A DNA stretch of 64,000 bases from PALSA-607 sp963825425 (lineage in GTDB: Bacteria > Actinomycetota > Actinomycetes > Acidothermales > Acidothermaceae). A model generated the notes under the pieces. It had not been told where the DNA came from. It worked only from the letters and a program-made list of their open reading frames with translations, and ran no database searches. Position numbers and translations under genes: made by a program. Positions 57,591 to 64,000 of this stretch are shown one piece after another; the first letter of the stretch is position 1; every line of letters begins with the position of its first letter. The DNA is taken from NCBI GenBank assembly GCA_963825425.1, contig CAWGTF010000015.1, positions 1 to 64,000 of the forward strand, written 5' to 3'.

Positions 57591-57606
57591 CCGCCTCGTT
57601 AGGCGG
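57591..57606. promoter_or_regulatory. inverted repeat in the leader of the MFS exporter
   Basis: CCGCCT and AGGCGG face each other across CGTT, 19 bp upstream of the exporter start in the divergent region before the DGPF gene. The size fits a repressor operator or a leader hairpin; no regulator is assigned. Confidence 0.4.
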
Positions 57607-57751
57607 ATCTGCAGGTGTGACGAACGCCCCGACCCCGGACGGACATCGGCGGGCAAAGGTTTCTCGTGACATTCTCGTTCGAGCCGCGTCCGTCGATGCC
57701 CGTGTCGTTCGTCAGATACTCGAACGGCACCAATCAGCGACTGGAGGGCCG

Positions 57752-58091
57752 ATGCAGTACGCATTGCTCGTCTACAGCAACCCCAGCAATCAGGAGGCGG
57801 ACGCGCCCGATGGACCCCGCGATCGCCGACGTGCTCGCCAGGCCAGCTGTGACCGGCTGGGCTCGGCTGCACGCTGACGGGTCCGCGACAACAGTGCGCG
57901 GCGACGGCGTGTCGGCGCTGCTGACCGACGGTCCGTTCATCGAGAGCAAGGAGTTTCTCGCCGGCCTGATCATGGTCGAGGCCGAGGATCTCGACGCAGC
58001 ACTCGCGATCGCGCAGGAACTGCGACAGACGATGACTGGCGGCGCGATCGAAGTGCGACCGGTGCGCGAATGGCTGTTCCGTGGCGCTTGA
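57752..58091 (+). CDS. YCII-related DGPF-domain protein, one frameshift
   Basis: The small ferredoxin-like protein starts at ATG 57752 after a GGAGGG site: QYALLVYSNPSNQEADAP. After a frame change near 57807 it continues MDPAIADVLARPAVTGWARL, GVSALLTDGPFIESKEFLAG, FIMV-like LIMVEAEDLDAALAIAQELR and ending IEVRPVREWLFRGA. The TDGPF motif names the family. Many DGPF genes stand beside ECF42 sigma factors, and here the two overlap by 11 bp (58081-58091), so it is coupled to the sigma gene. Its biochemical role is unknown. Confidence 0.88.
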
Positions 58092-59269
58092 CGCCGTCTT
58101 CCGCGAGCACTGGGGACGAGTGCTCGCGACGCTCGTGGGGATCCTCGGGGACATCGAACTGGCCGAGGACGCAGCTCAAGAGGCGTTCGCGATCGCCGCA
58201 GAGCGCTGGCCGCGCGACGGGGAGCCCGACAACCCGGTCGGCTGGTTGATCTCGACCGCGCGAAATCGGGCCATCGACCGCATTCGCCGGCAGCGCGTCC
58301 TCGCGGAGAAGACCAAGCTGCTCGCCCACGAGCTCGAGATCGAGACGGAGGCCGCGGTGCGCGAGTACAGCCAACTTTCGCGACGAGCGGCTGGAGCTCA
58401 TCTTCACCTGCTGCCACCCCTCACTCGCGTTGGAGGCGCAGGTGGCACTGACGCTGCGCACCCTCGGCGGCCTGACCACCGAAGAGATCGCGCTCGCCTT
58501 TCTGGTCCCGTTCGAGACGATGAGCAAGCGACTGACGCGGGCCAAGCACAAGATCCGCGACGCTGGCATCCCGTTCGCCGTGCCGCCCGACCACCAGCTA
58601 CCCGACCGGCTGGCGGCGGTTCTCGCCGTGGTCTACCTCGTGTTCAACGAGGGCTGGGGAGGCGGCCGCGTCGATCTCGCAACAGGAGCGATCGAGCTCG
58701 GACGAGCACTCGCCGACCTCATGCCGGACGAGGGCGAAGTGCACGCCTTGCTCGCCCTCATGCTGCTGCACGACGCGCGCCGAGCGGCCCGCTTGCGCGA
58801 CGGTCAGATCGTGCTCTTCGACGACCAAGATCGAACGCTGTGGGACGACCAACAGATCAACGAAGGCCGACAGGTGTTGCAGCGGGCGCTGACCCGCGGC
58901 GACACCGGGCCCTACGCCGTCCAGGCCGCCATCGCCGATCTGCACCTGCAGCAGCCGCGCGACTGGCGGCAGATCGCCGCGCTCTACGGCACGCTCGCCC
59001 GCCAAACCGGCTCCCCGGTCGTCGAACTGAACCGGGCCATCGCGGTGGCCGAGGTCGACGGGCCCGAGGCTGGTCTGGCCGTGATCGACACCCTCGAACT
59101 CGACCACTACCGCTACTTCCACTCCACCCGCGCGGACCTGCTTCGGCGCGCCGGCCGTGACAACGAGGCTCGCGACGCCTACCAGCGAGCGCTCGATCTC
59201 GCGCAAACCGAAATCGAACGACGACACCTCGAGGACCGGCTTGCCCAGCTGAACGCTGCAACTGACTGA
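58081..59269 (+). CDS. ECF42-type RNA polymerase sigma factor with C-terminal TPR domain, one frameshift
   Basis: GTG 58081 lies inside the DGPF gene's 3' end. Region 2 reads LDAVFREHWGRVLATLVGIL, EDAAQEAFAIAAERWPRDGE and PVGWLISTARNRAIDRIRRQ; after a frame change near 58378, region 4 reads ALTLRTLGGLTTEEIALAFL and RLTRAKHKIRDAGIPF. A long helical C-terminal extension (YLVFNEGWGGGRVDLATGAI to AYQRALDLAQTEIERRHLED) is the TPR-like domain of ECF42/SigI-like factors. Such factors lack a dedicated anti-sigma and act on DGPF-encoding genes. Full length is ~395 aa, usual for the group. Confidence 0.9.
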
Positions 59270-59287
59270 GCTGTCGTATCGGCGCGG

Positions 59288-59324
59288 TACACGTGTCCTA
59301 CACGTTAGGTGTACGCTACGTGTA
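59288..59324 (+). promoter_or_regulatory. vapBC operator with nested palindromes
   Basis: The 37 bp before the vapB ATG hold TACACGTGT (59288-59296), the palindrome TACACGTTAGGTGTA (59299-59313) and ACGTGTA (59318-59324), i.e. repeated TACAC/GTGTA half-sites. This fits autoregulation by VapB-VapC binding, as known for other vapBC operons. Confidence 0.65.
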
Positions 59325-59551
59325 TGGCCAAGGTCCGAACGAATATCGAGATTGAAGACGACTACGTCCAGGTGATCATGGACCGCTACGGCGTTCGAAC
59401 GAAGACCGAGGCAGTTGAGCTCGCACTGCGCCACTTGGCCGGACAACCGATGACGCGCGATGAGGCACTGTCGATGCGTGGCGCTCACGCGATCACTGAG
59501 CCGCCCTCAGACGCTGTTCCGCGTGGCACCGGTCCTCGGGCTACCGCATGA
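59324..59551 (+). CDS. vapB: VapB-type antitoxin (75 aa)
   Basis: The N-terminal ribbon-helix-helix reads AKVRTNIEIEDDYVQVIMDR, then YGVRTKTEAVELALRHLAGQ, the actinobacterial VapB signature. The C-terminal tail (MTRDEALSMRGAHAITEPPS) would wrap the toxin active site. ATG 59324 comes immediately after the operator palindromes; the message may be nearly leaderless. Its TGA overlaps the vapC start in ATGA (59548-59551), as expected for a coupled antitoxin-toxin pair. Confidence 0.9.
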   Translation: MAKVRTNIEIEDDYVQVIMDRYGVRTKTEAVELALRHLAGQPMTRDEALSMRGAHAITEPPSDAVPRGTGPRATA

Positions 59552-59958
59552 TCTTGGCCGACACCTCAGCCTGGGTCGAGTACGACCGAGCGACCGGAAG
59601 TTCGGTGGACAATCGCCTGACGGAACTCATCAGCCATGGCGGCCCGCTGGTGGTCACTGAACCGGTGATCATGGAGGTGCTGGCAGGGGCACGCACCGAC
59701 GTACGGGAACGTGATCTTCGACGGCTCCTGCAGCGACCCGGACTCCTCCATTTCGACGCCGCAACCGACTTCGACGCCGCCACCCGCATCTATCGACGCT
59801 GCCGCAGCGGAGGCGTGACCCCGCGCGGGATGATCGATTGCATGATTGCCGCCGTCGCCTGGCGCCGGGGAGCGACCCTGCTCTCCCACGATGTCGATCT
59901 CGATCGCGTCGCACAGGTCGTTGGTCTTCAAGTTGACGAAGCCTCGCTACGCGCCTAG
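59548..59958 (+). CDS. vapC: VapC-type PIN-domain ribonuclease toxin (136 aa)
   Basis: The PIN-domain nuclease cleaves RNA (typically initiator tRNA or rRNA) when its antitoxin is lost. The metal-binding acidic residues are in ILADTSAWVEYDR (Asp), VTEPVIMEVLAGA (Glu), GMIDCMIAAVAWRRGATLLS (Asp) and HDVDLDRVA (Asp). ATG 59548 overlaps the vapB stop. The frame is intact. The gene ends 3 bp before the tRNA-Leu 3' end on the other strand. Confidence 0.92.
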   Translation: MILADTSAWVEYDRATGSSVDNRLTELISHGGPLVVTEPVIMEVLAGARTDVRERDLRRLLQRPGLLHFDAATDFDAATRIYRRCRSGGVTPRGMIDCMIAAVAWRRGATLLSHDVDLDRVAQVVGLQVDEASLRA

Positions 59959-59961
59959 CTG

Positions 59962-60044
59962 TGGGCGAGGGGGGACTTGAACCCCCACGTCCTCACGGAC
60001 ACACGGACCTGAACCGTGCGCGTCTGCCATTCCGCCACTCGCCC
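59962..60044 (-). tRNA. tRNA-Leu (anticodon CAG)
   Basis: The minus strand folds as an 83-nt class II tRNA. GGGCGAG (60044-60038) pairs with CTCGCCC (59969-59963), with discriminator A. The D-arm starts TGGCGGAATGGCAGACGC, the anticodon stem-loop ACGGTTCAGGTCCGT has CAG at 60011-60009, the variable arm is long and the T-arm reads GGGGGTTCAAGTCCCCC. CCA is not encoded. It sits next to fhaA, an arrangement also seen in Mycobacterium (leuT near fhaA). Confidence 0.95.
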
Positions 60045-60205
60045 GAGTGGAGCGCTCAGCCTAGCAGGCGGCTGGACGCGAGCCCCGAGCGCGAACCGAG
60101 CTGCCCCCGAAGCGTCCTAGATACGATCGATATCGGCGCATCCGGCACCAGACACGGGCAGCAAGGACACGACGCATCTGACGACGGAGCACGGGAGGAG
60201 GGTCA

Positions 60206-61073
60206 GTGGGTGTACTCCAGCGCTTCGAGCGACGGATCGGCGGCGTCGTCGAAGGGATCTTCGCCCGCGCCTTCAAATCCGAGGTCCAGCCGGTCGAGGT
60301 AGCCGCCGCGCTCCAGCGCGAACTCGACGACCAGGCCGCGGTCGTCGGCCGCGATCGCACGCTGGTTCCCAACCAGTTCGTCGTCGAGCTCGGCGACCAT
60401 GATTACGACCGGCTGTCGCCGTACGAGAAGCCCCTGACCGACGAGCTCGCGGCGATGGTTCGCGAGCACGCCACCGACCAGCGCTACAGCTTCGTCGGAC
60501 CAGTGCAGGTGAGACTGCTCCTGGTGCACGCACTTGAGACCGGCCTCTTTCGGGTTCGCAGTGAGGTCGTACCCGGGCGCGAAGGCATGCCGGATTTGAT
60601 GCCCGTCCCGCCGCAGCCGCCCCGACCGCTCCCACCGCCCGACGCGCGACGCTGCGTCGTTCAGCGCCGGCGACACCTCCCTGACGACAGCGATCCCCCG
60701 CGCGCCCGCCGTACCGAACCTCGGCCGGATTCACGTGCGCGAGGGCAAGGGAGCGTCGTACGACTTCGAGCTTCGGCACAAGATCACGGTGATCGGTCGC
60801 GGCACCGACGCCGACATCCGGCTCACTGATCAGGCGGTCTCGCGTCGTCACGCTGAGATCCGGATCGTCAACGGCGCGACGATGCTGAACGACCTCCAAT
60901 CGACAAACGGCACCACGGTCAATGGCGTCACCATCACGACAACAGCCTTGTCGGACGGCGACGAGATCCGGATCGGCGAGACGGTACTCACGTATCACGC
61001 GCCCGCCGATGCACCTCAAGGTGCCGCACTGCCCGGGCTGCCCAGCCACCCCTTCCCGGGCCCCCGGGGCTGA
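60206..61073 (+). CDS. fhaA: FhaA: DUF3662 + FHA domain protein, frameshifted
   Basis: GTG 60206 follows GGGAGGAGGG. The N-terminal FhaA_N domain (residues ~1-130) reads GVLQRFERRIGGVVEGIFAR, AFKSEVQPVEVAAALQRELD and YSFVGPVQVRLLLVHALETG. After a Pro-rich linker with frame changes near 60650 and 60735 comes the FHA domain: KITVIGRGTDADIRLTDQAV, SRRHAEIRIVNGATMLNDLQ with STNGTTVNG, holding the phosphothreonine-binding Arg and Ser-Asn-Gly. FhaA binds phosphorylated MviN/MurJ and other PknB substrates in envelope control. Full length is ~288 aa, shorter than in mycobacteria because the linker is short. Confidence 0.9.
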
Positions 61074-61082
61074 GTACCGCGG

Positions 61083-61541
61083 ATGTCAGAGCTCTCGCTC
61101 TTCTTGCTGCGGGCGGGATTCGTTGCCTTGTTGTGGGTCTTCGTCATCGTCGCCTTCGGCATCGTTCGATCGGACCTGTCCGGTGGTGCGCAACCACGCG
61201 TCGTCCGGCCGCAACCCAAGAAGCAGGTGAAGAAGCCGAGCTCGCGCAAGGCCCCTCGCAAACTCGTCGTCGTCGCCGGCGCGCTGGCCGGCACGTCGAT
61301 CAACCTCGGCGACGCACCGGTCACGATTGGGCGAGCGAACGACTCGACCCTCGTGCTCACCGACGACTACGCCTCGACGAGGCACGCGCGGGTATTCCAG
61401 CGCGACGGGCAGTGGTTGGTCGAGGACCTCGGATCGACCAACGGCACCTTCCTCGACCGGGCGAAGGTCACGCAGCCCACTCCGGTAGCGACGGGCACGC
61501 CGATCAGAATCGGCAAGACCGTTCTCGAGCTACGCAGATGA
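61083..61541 (+). CDS. fhaB: FhaB (FipA): membrane-anchored FHA domain protein
   Basis: A single helix near the start (LFLLRAGFVALLWVFVIVAF) anchors a basic linker (KKQVKKPSSRKAPRK) and a C-terminal FHA domain: VTIGRANDSTLVLTDDYAST and RHARVFQRDGQWLVEDLGST with NGTFLDRAKV. Arg, Ser-Asn-Gly and His of the phosphothreonine site are present. FhaB (152 aa) is the usual length. ATG 61083 is 9 bp after fhaA. It is a substrate and partner of PknB and of the division protein FtsZ or FtsQ complexes in related bacteria. Confidence 0.93.
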   Translation: MSELSLFLLRAGFVALLWVFVIVAFGIVRSDLSGGAQPRVVRPQPKKQVKKPSSRKAPRKLVVVAGALAGTSINLGDAPVTIGRANDSTLVLTDDYASTRHARVFQRDGQWLVEDLGSTNGTFLDRAKVTQPTPVATGTPIRIGKTVLELRR

Positions 61542-61548
61542 GCGCGCG

Positions 61549-62856
61549 ATGAGCCTCATGCTGCGGTTCGCCGCGAGGTCGGACGTCGGTCTCATCCGCA
61601 CGAACAACGAGGACGCCGTCTACGCGGGCCCACGGCTTGTAGCGGTCGCCGACGGCATGGGCGGTCACGCAGCGGGAGACGTCGCGAGCGCCGTGACGAT
61701 CGCCACGTTGGCCCCGCTCGACGACGACGACCCGCCGTCCGATCTGCTCGGCGTCCTCGAACAATCCATCCGGCAGGCCAACGACCAGCTCCGCCAGATG
61801 ATGGACTCCGATGCCGAGCTCGACGGCATGGGCACCACGCTGACCGCGCTGTTGTGGGGCGGCACCCGGCTCGCTCTCGCGCACATCGGGGACTCTCGCG
61901 CCTACCTGCTGCGCGACGGCGAGCTCACACAGATCACCCACGACCACACGCTCGTGCAGCACATGGTCGACCTCGGTCAGCTGGACGAAGCCGATGTCCC
62001 GACTCACCCGCAACGGTCGGTGATTCTGCGCGTGCTGAATGGCAGGCCGGACGCCGAGGCGGACCTGTCCATTCGCGAAGCGCGCGCAGGCGATCGCTAC
62101 TTGTTGTGCAGCGACGGCCTGTCCGGCGTCGTCAGCAAGGAGACCTTGCGCGAGACGCTCACCCTCGGCGATCCCGAGCAGGTCGTCGACTCCCTCGTCG
62201 ACTTGGCGTTGCGCGGCGGCGCTCCCGACAACGTGACCTGCGTGGTGTGCGACGTCGTCGAGGCGGGCACCGCCGCGGCCGGATCTCCGGTGATCGGCGG
62301 CTCCATCGCCGATGGCGACGACGTGCGGATCCGCCAGCCCGATACCGCCGCCGGTCGCGCAGCAGCGTTGCGAATCCACCGCCGGCCGGCAGCGCACCGT
62401 GCCACCGACGACGAGCCGACCCGACGGCGCTGGCGCGGCCCTGCCCTCGTCGTCGTCTTGCTGCTGGTCAGTCGCCGGCGGACTCTTCGGCGGCACCTGG
62501 TGGTACTCCCAGCATCAGTTCTATGTCGGCAGCGACGGGCAGCAGGTCGTGGTCTACAAGGGCATCGACGGGTCGGTACTCGGCCTCAACTTCTCCAACC
62601 CCATCGAGCACACCGGCATCGCGATGTCGTCGTTGCCGGCGTTCGAACGCGAGCGCGTCACTGCCGGCATCGGTGCCCGCAACAGGTCGGACGCCGATCG
62701 CATCGTCGGCCAGCTGCATTCCGTTCCGTCAGTTTCACCGACGCCGCAACCCACCCCGTCGAGCGCGCCGTCCGGTCTTCCCTCATCGTCAGCCTATTCC
62801 CGTTCACCTCCGCGCCAGCTGGCAGCGGACCAGCTAGTCCGGCGAGCTCACCATGA
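61549..62856 (+). CDS. pstP: PstP: PP2C-type Ser/Thr protein phosphatase, frameshifted near the C-terminus
   Basis: The N-terminal PP2C domain holds its metal-binding Asp residues in TNNEDAVYAGPRLVAVADGM with GGHAAGD, GMGTTLTALLWG, HIGDSRAYLLRDGELTQI, CSDGLSG and GGAPDNVTCVV. A linker and a helix follow (RWRGPALVVVLLLVS, then VAGGLFGGTWWYSQHQFYVG), then an outer domain with VVVYKGIDGSVLGLNFSNPI and VTAGIGARNRSDADRIVGQL. Frames change near 62470 and 62760. PstP reverses PknA/PknB phosphorylation of FhaA, FhaB and others. Its TGA overlaps the rodA ATG (62853-62856). Confidence 0.93.
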   Translation: MSLMLRFAARSDVGLIRTNNEDAVYAGPRLVAVADGMGGHAAGDVASAVTIATLAPLDDDDPPSDLLGVLEQSIRQANDQLRQMMDSDAELDGMGTTLTALLWGGTRLALAHIGDSRAYLLRDGELTQITHDHTLVQHMVDLGQLDEADVPTHPQRSVILRVLNGRPDAEADLSIREARAGDRYLLCSDGLSGVVSKETLRETLTLGDPEQVVDSLVDLALRGGAPDNVTCVVCDVVEAGTAAAGSPVIGGSIADGDDVRIRQPDTAAGRAAALRIHRRPAAHRATDDEPTRRRWRGPALVVVLLLVSRRRTLRRHLVVLPASVLCRQRRAAGRGLQGHRRVGTRPQLLQPHRAHRHRDVVVAGVRTRARHCRHRCPQQVGRRSHRRPAAFRSVSFTDAATHPVERAVRSSLIVSLFPFTSAPAGSGPASPASSP

Positions 62857-64000
62857 CGGCAACGGCCGGTTCGACCGGCCTCATCGGGGCGATGAAGCCT
62901 CGCCGCCCGCGCACCCGACGGTCCGTCGAGCTCGCGATGTTGGTGTTCGCCGTCATCATCGCGCTGGCTGCCTATGCCGACGTCGGTCTCACGCGTTCGC
63001 AGCACGTGCCGCCCGACATCTTGACGTACGGCCTCGGGCTCGGCGCTCTCGTGCTGCTCGGCGCACGTCGCCATTCGCAGGTTCGCTGCTTACGCAGATC
63101 CGTTGTTGCTGCCGTGCGCTGCGCTTCTGAACGGCCTGGGTCTCGTGCTCATTCACCGGCTCGACCTGGTCGCACCGAAGGCAGCGCGTGCCGATGCCAC
63201 CCTGCAGTTGGCGTGGAGTGCAATCGGAGTCGTCGGCTTCATCGCCGTACTGGTGATCGTTCGCGACCATCGCCGATTGCAGCGGTTCACCTACACGTCG
63301 ATGTTGCTCGGCCTGGTGCTGCTAGCAATTCCGTCGATACTGCCCGCCCGATTCAGCGAGGTCAACGGCGCACGGAACTGGATTCGGTTCGCCGGCTTCT
63401 CCATTCAACCTGGAGAATTTGCCAAGGTCCTGCTCGTCATCTTTGTGGCCGGCTTCCTGGTCGCGAAGCGCGATGCCCTGGCACTGGCGGGTCGGCGGAT
63501 CGTTGGCATCGATCTACCGCGCGGTCGCGATCTCGGGCCTGTCGTCTTGGCCTGGCTGGTCAGCGTCGGCTTGCTCGTGCGCGGCCGCGACCTCGGCATG
63601 TCGATGCTGTTCTTTGGTTTCTTCATCCTGATGCTGTACATCGCGACCGAACGGTTGTCGTGGCTGTTGATCGGCACGTTGCTGTTCGCGGGTGGCACCT
63701 ACGTCGCGTACCACCTGTTCGCTCACGTGCGCGAACGATTCGAAATCTGGCTGCACCCGTTCCACCACGCGCAGGGCTCGGGATACCAGCTCGTGCAAGC
63801 GCTCTACGGATTCGCGACCGGCGGCCTGATGGGTACCGGACTCGGCAATGGCCGTCCCGATCTCGTGCCGTTCGCGAACAGCGACTTCATCATGGCGACG
63901 GTCGGCGAAGAACTCGGTCTCACTGGGTTGATGGCGATTCTGCTCGTCTATGTCGTCATCGTCTCGCGCGGTCTGCGGGCAGCATTGTCGGTTCGCGACT
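62853..64000 (+). CDS. rodA: RodA/FtsW-type SEDS peptidoglycan polymerase, 3' truncated by window, one frameshift
   Basis: The integral membrane glycosyltransferase polymerises lipid II during elongation. ATG 62853 begins TATAGSTGLIGAMKPRRPRT, with helices LVFAVIIALAAYADVGL, and after a frame change near 63068 RRFAAYADPLLLPCAALLNG. The SEDS signature pieces are ARNWIRFAGFSIQPGEFAKV, DLGMSMLFFGFFILMLYIAT, SGYQLVQALYGFATGGLMGT, GLGNGRPDLVPFANSDFIMA and VGEELGLTG. The gene order fhaA-fhaB-pstP-rodA matches the mycobacterial locus, so pbpA, pknA and pknB would be expected next, beyond the window. The pstP/rodA overlap (ATGA) couples translation. Confidence 0.93.
   Translation, partial: MTATAGSTGLIGAMKPRRPRTRRSVELAMLVFAVIIALAAYADVGLTRSQHVPPDILTYGLGLGALVLLGARRHSQVRCLRRSVVAAVRCASERPGSRAHSPARPGRTEGSACRCHPAVGVECNRSRRLHRRTGDRSRPSPIAAVHLHVDVARPGAASNSVDTARPIQRGQRRTELDSVRRLLHSTWRICQGPARHLCGRLPGREARCPGTGGSADRWHRSTARSRSRACRLGLAGQRRLARARPRPRHVDAVLWFLHPDAVHRDRTVVVAVDRHVAVRGWHLRRVPPVRSRARTIRNLAAPVPPRAGLGIPARASALRIRDRRPDGYRTRQWPSRSRAVREQRLHHGDGRRRTRSHWVDGDSARLCRHRLARSAGSIVGSR

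Overview
The window is GC-rich, uses GTG starts often, and carries several actinobacterial hallmarks: a proteasome activator of the Bpa family, an fhaA-fhaB-pstP-rodA locus beside tRNA-Leu(CAG), a DUF4446 protein and an ECF42-type sigma factor beside a DGPF protein. I infer a mycelial or soil-type Actinomycetota. I cannot name the genus.

Layout. 1-4090: two exported proteins, a multi-pass membrane protein cut by the window start and a lectin/adhesin-like secreted protein. 4080-12333: a cyclic-nucleotide block with a giant class III cyclase/ATPase/TPR protein, an MFS transporter fused to a cyclic-nucleotide-binding (cNMP) domain, a small free-standing cNMP-domain protein and two genes of unknown function. 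12359-22170: two tandem paralogous surface proteins made of a propeller-like head, fibronectin type III (FN3) repeats and LamG-like modules. 22305-25820: a metallophosphoesterase, another cNMP-domain protein, an orphan sugar-ABC permease cut off from its operon by an IS3-family element (24469-25721), then tRNA-Ser(UGA). 25936-39916: mostly housekeeping and signalling genes (EAL regulator, quinone oxidoreductase, bpa, HAD phosphatase, serS, pheA, DUF4446, a channel-like membrane protein, PAS protein, SDR, histidine kinase with a small ATPase partner, YbjQ protein, a CytX-like transporter under a TPP riboswitch). 40069-50214: a surface-glycan cluster with four glycosyltransferases, an O-acyltransferase, a Wzx-type flippase, a sugar aminotransferase, a remnant acetyltransferase, a WecG/TagA enzyme and an initiating polyprenyl-phosphate sugar transferase. 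50266-59269: Fpg/Nei glycosylase with a class B penicillin-binding protein, small membrane proteins, a DinB-like protein, a PIG-L deacetylase, an SRPBCC protein, a DHA2 exporter, and the DGPF-ECF42 pair. 59288-59958: a vapBC toxin-antitoxin module. 59962-64000: tRNA-Leu and the fhaA-fhaB-pstP-rodA cell-envelope locus, running off the end.

About twenty genes, including ones expected to be essential or strongly conserved (rodA, pstP, fhaA, PBP), are split by single-base frame changes although both halves read well. This pattern is best explained by indel errors in the consensus, as in a long-read-only assembly. I therefore give the full span of each such gene as one feature and note where the frame changes. 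No stretch longer than 300 bases is without a gene; the longest intergenic gaps are 19067-19284 (218 bp) and 57573-57751 (179 bp).
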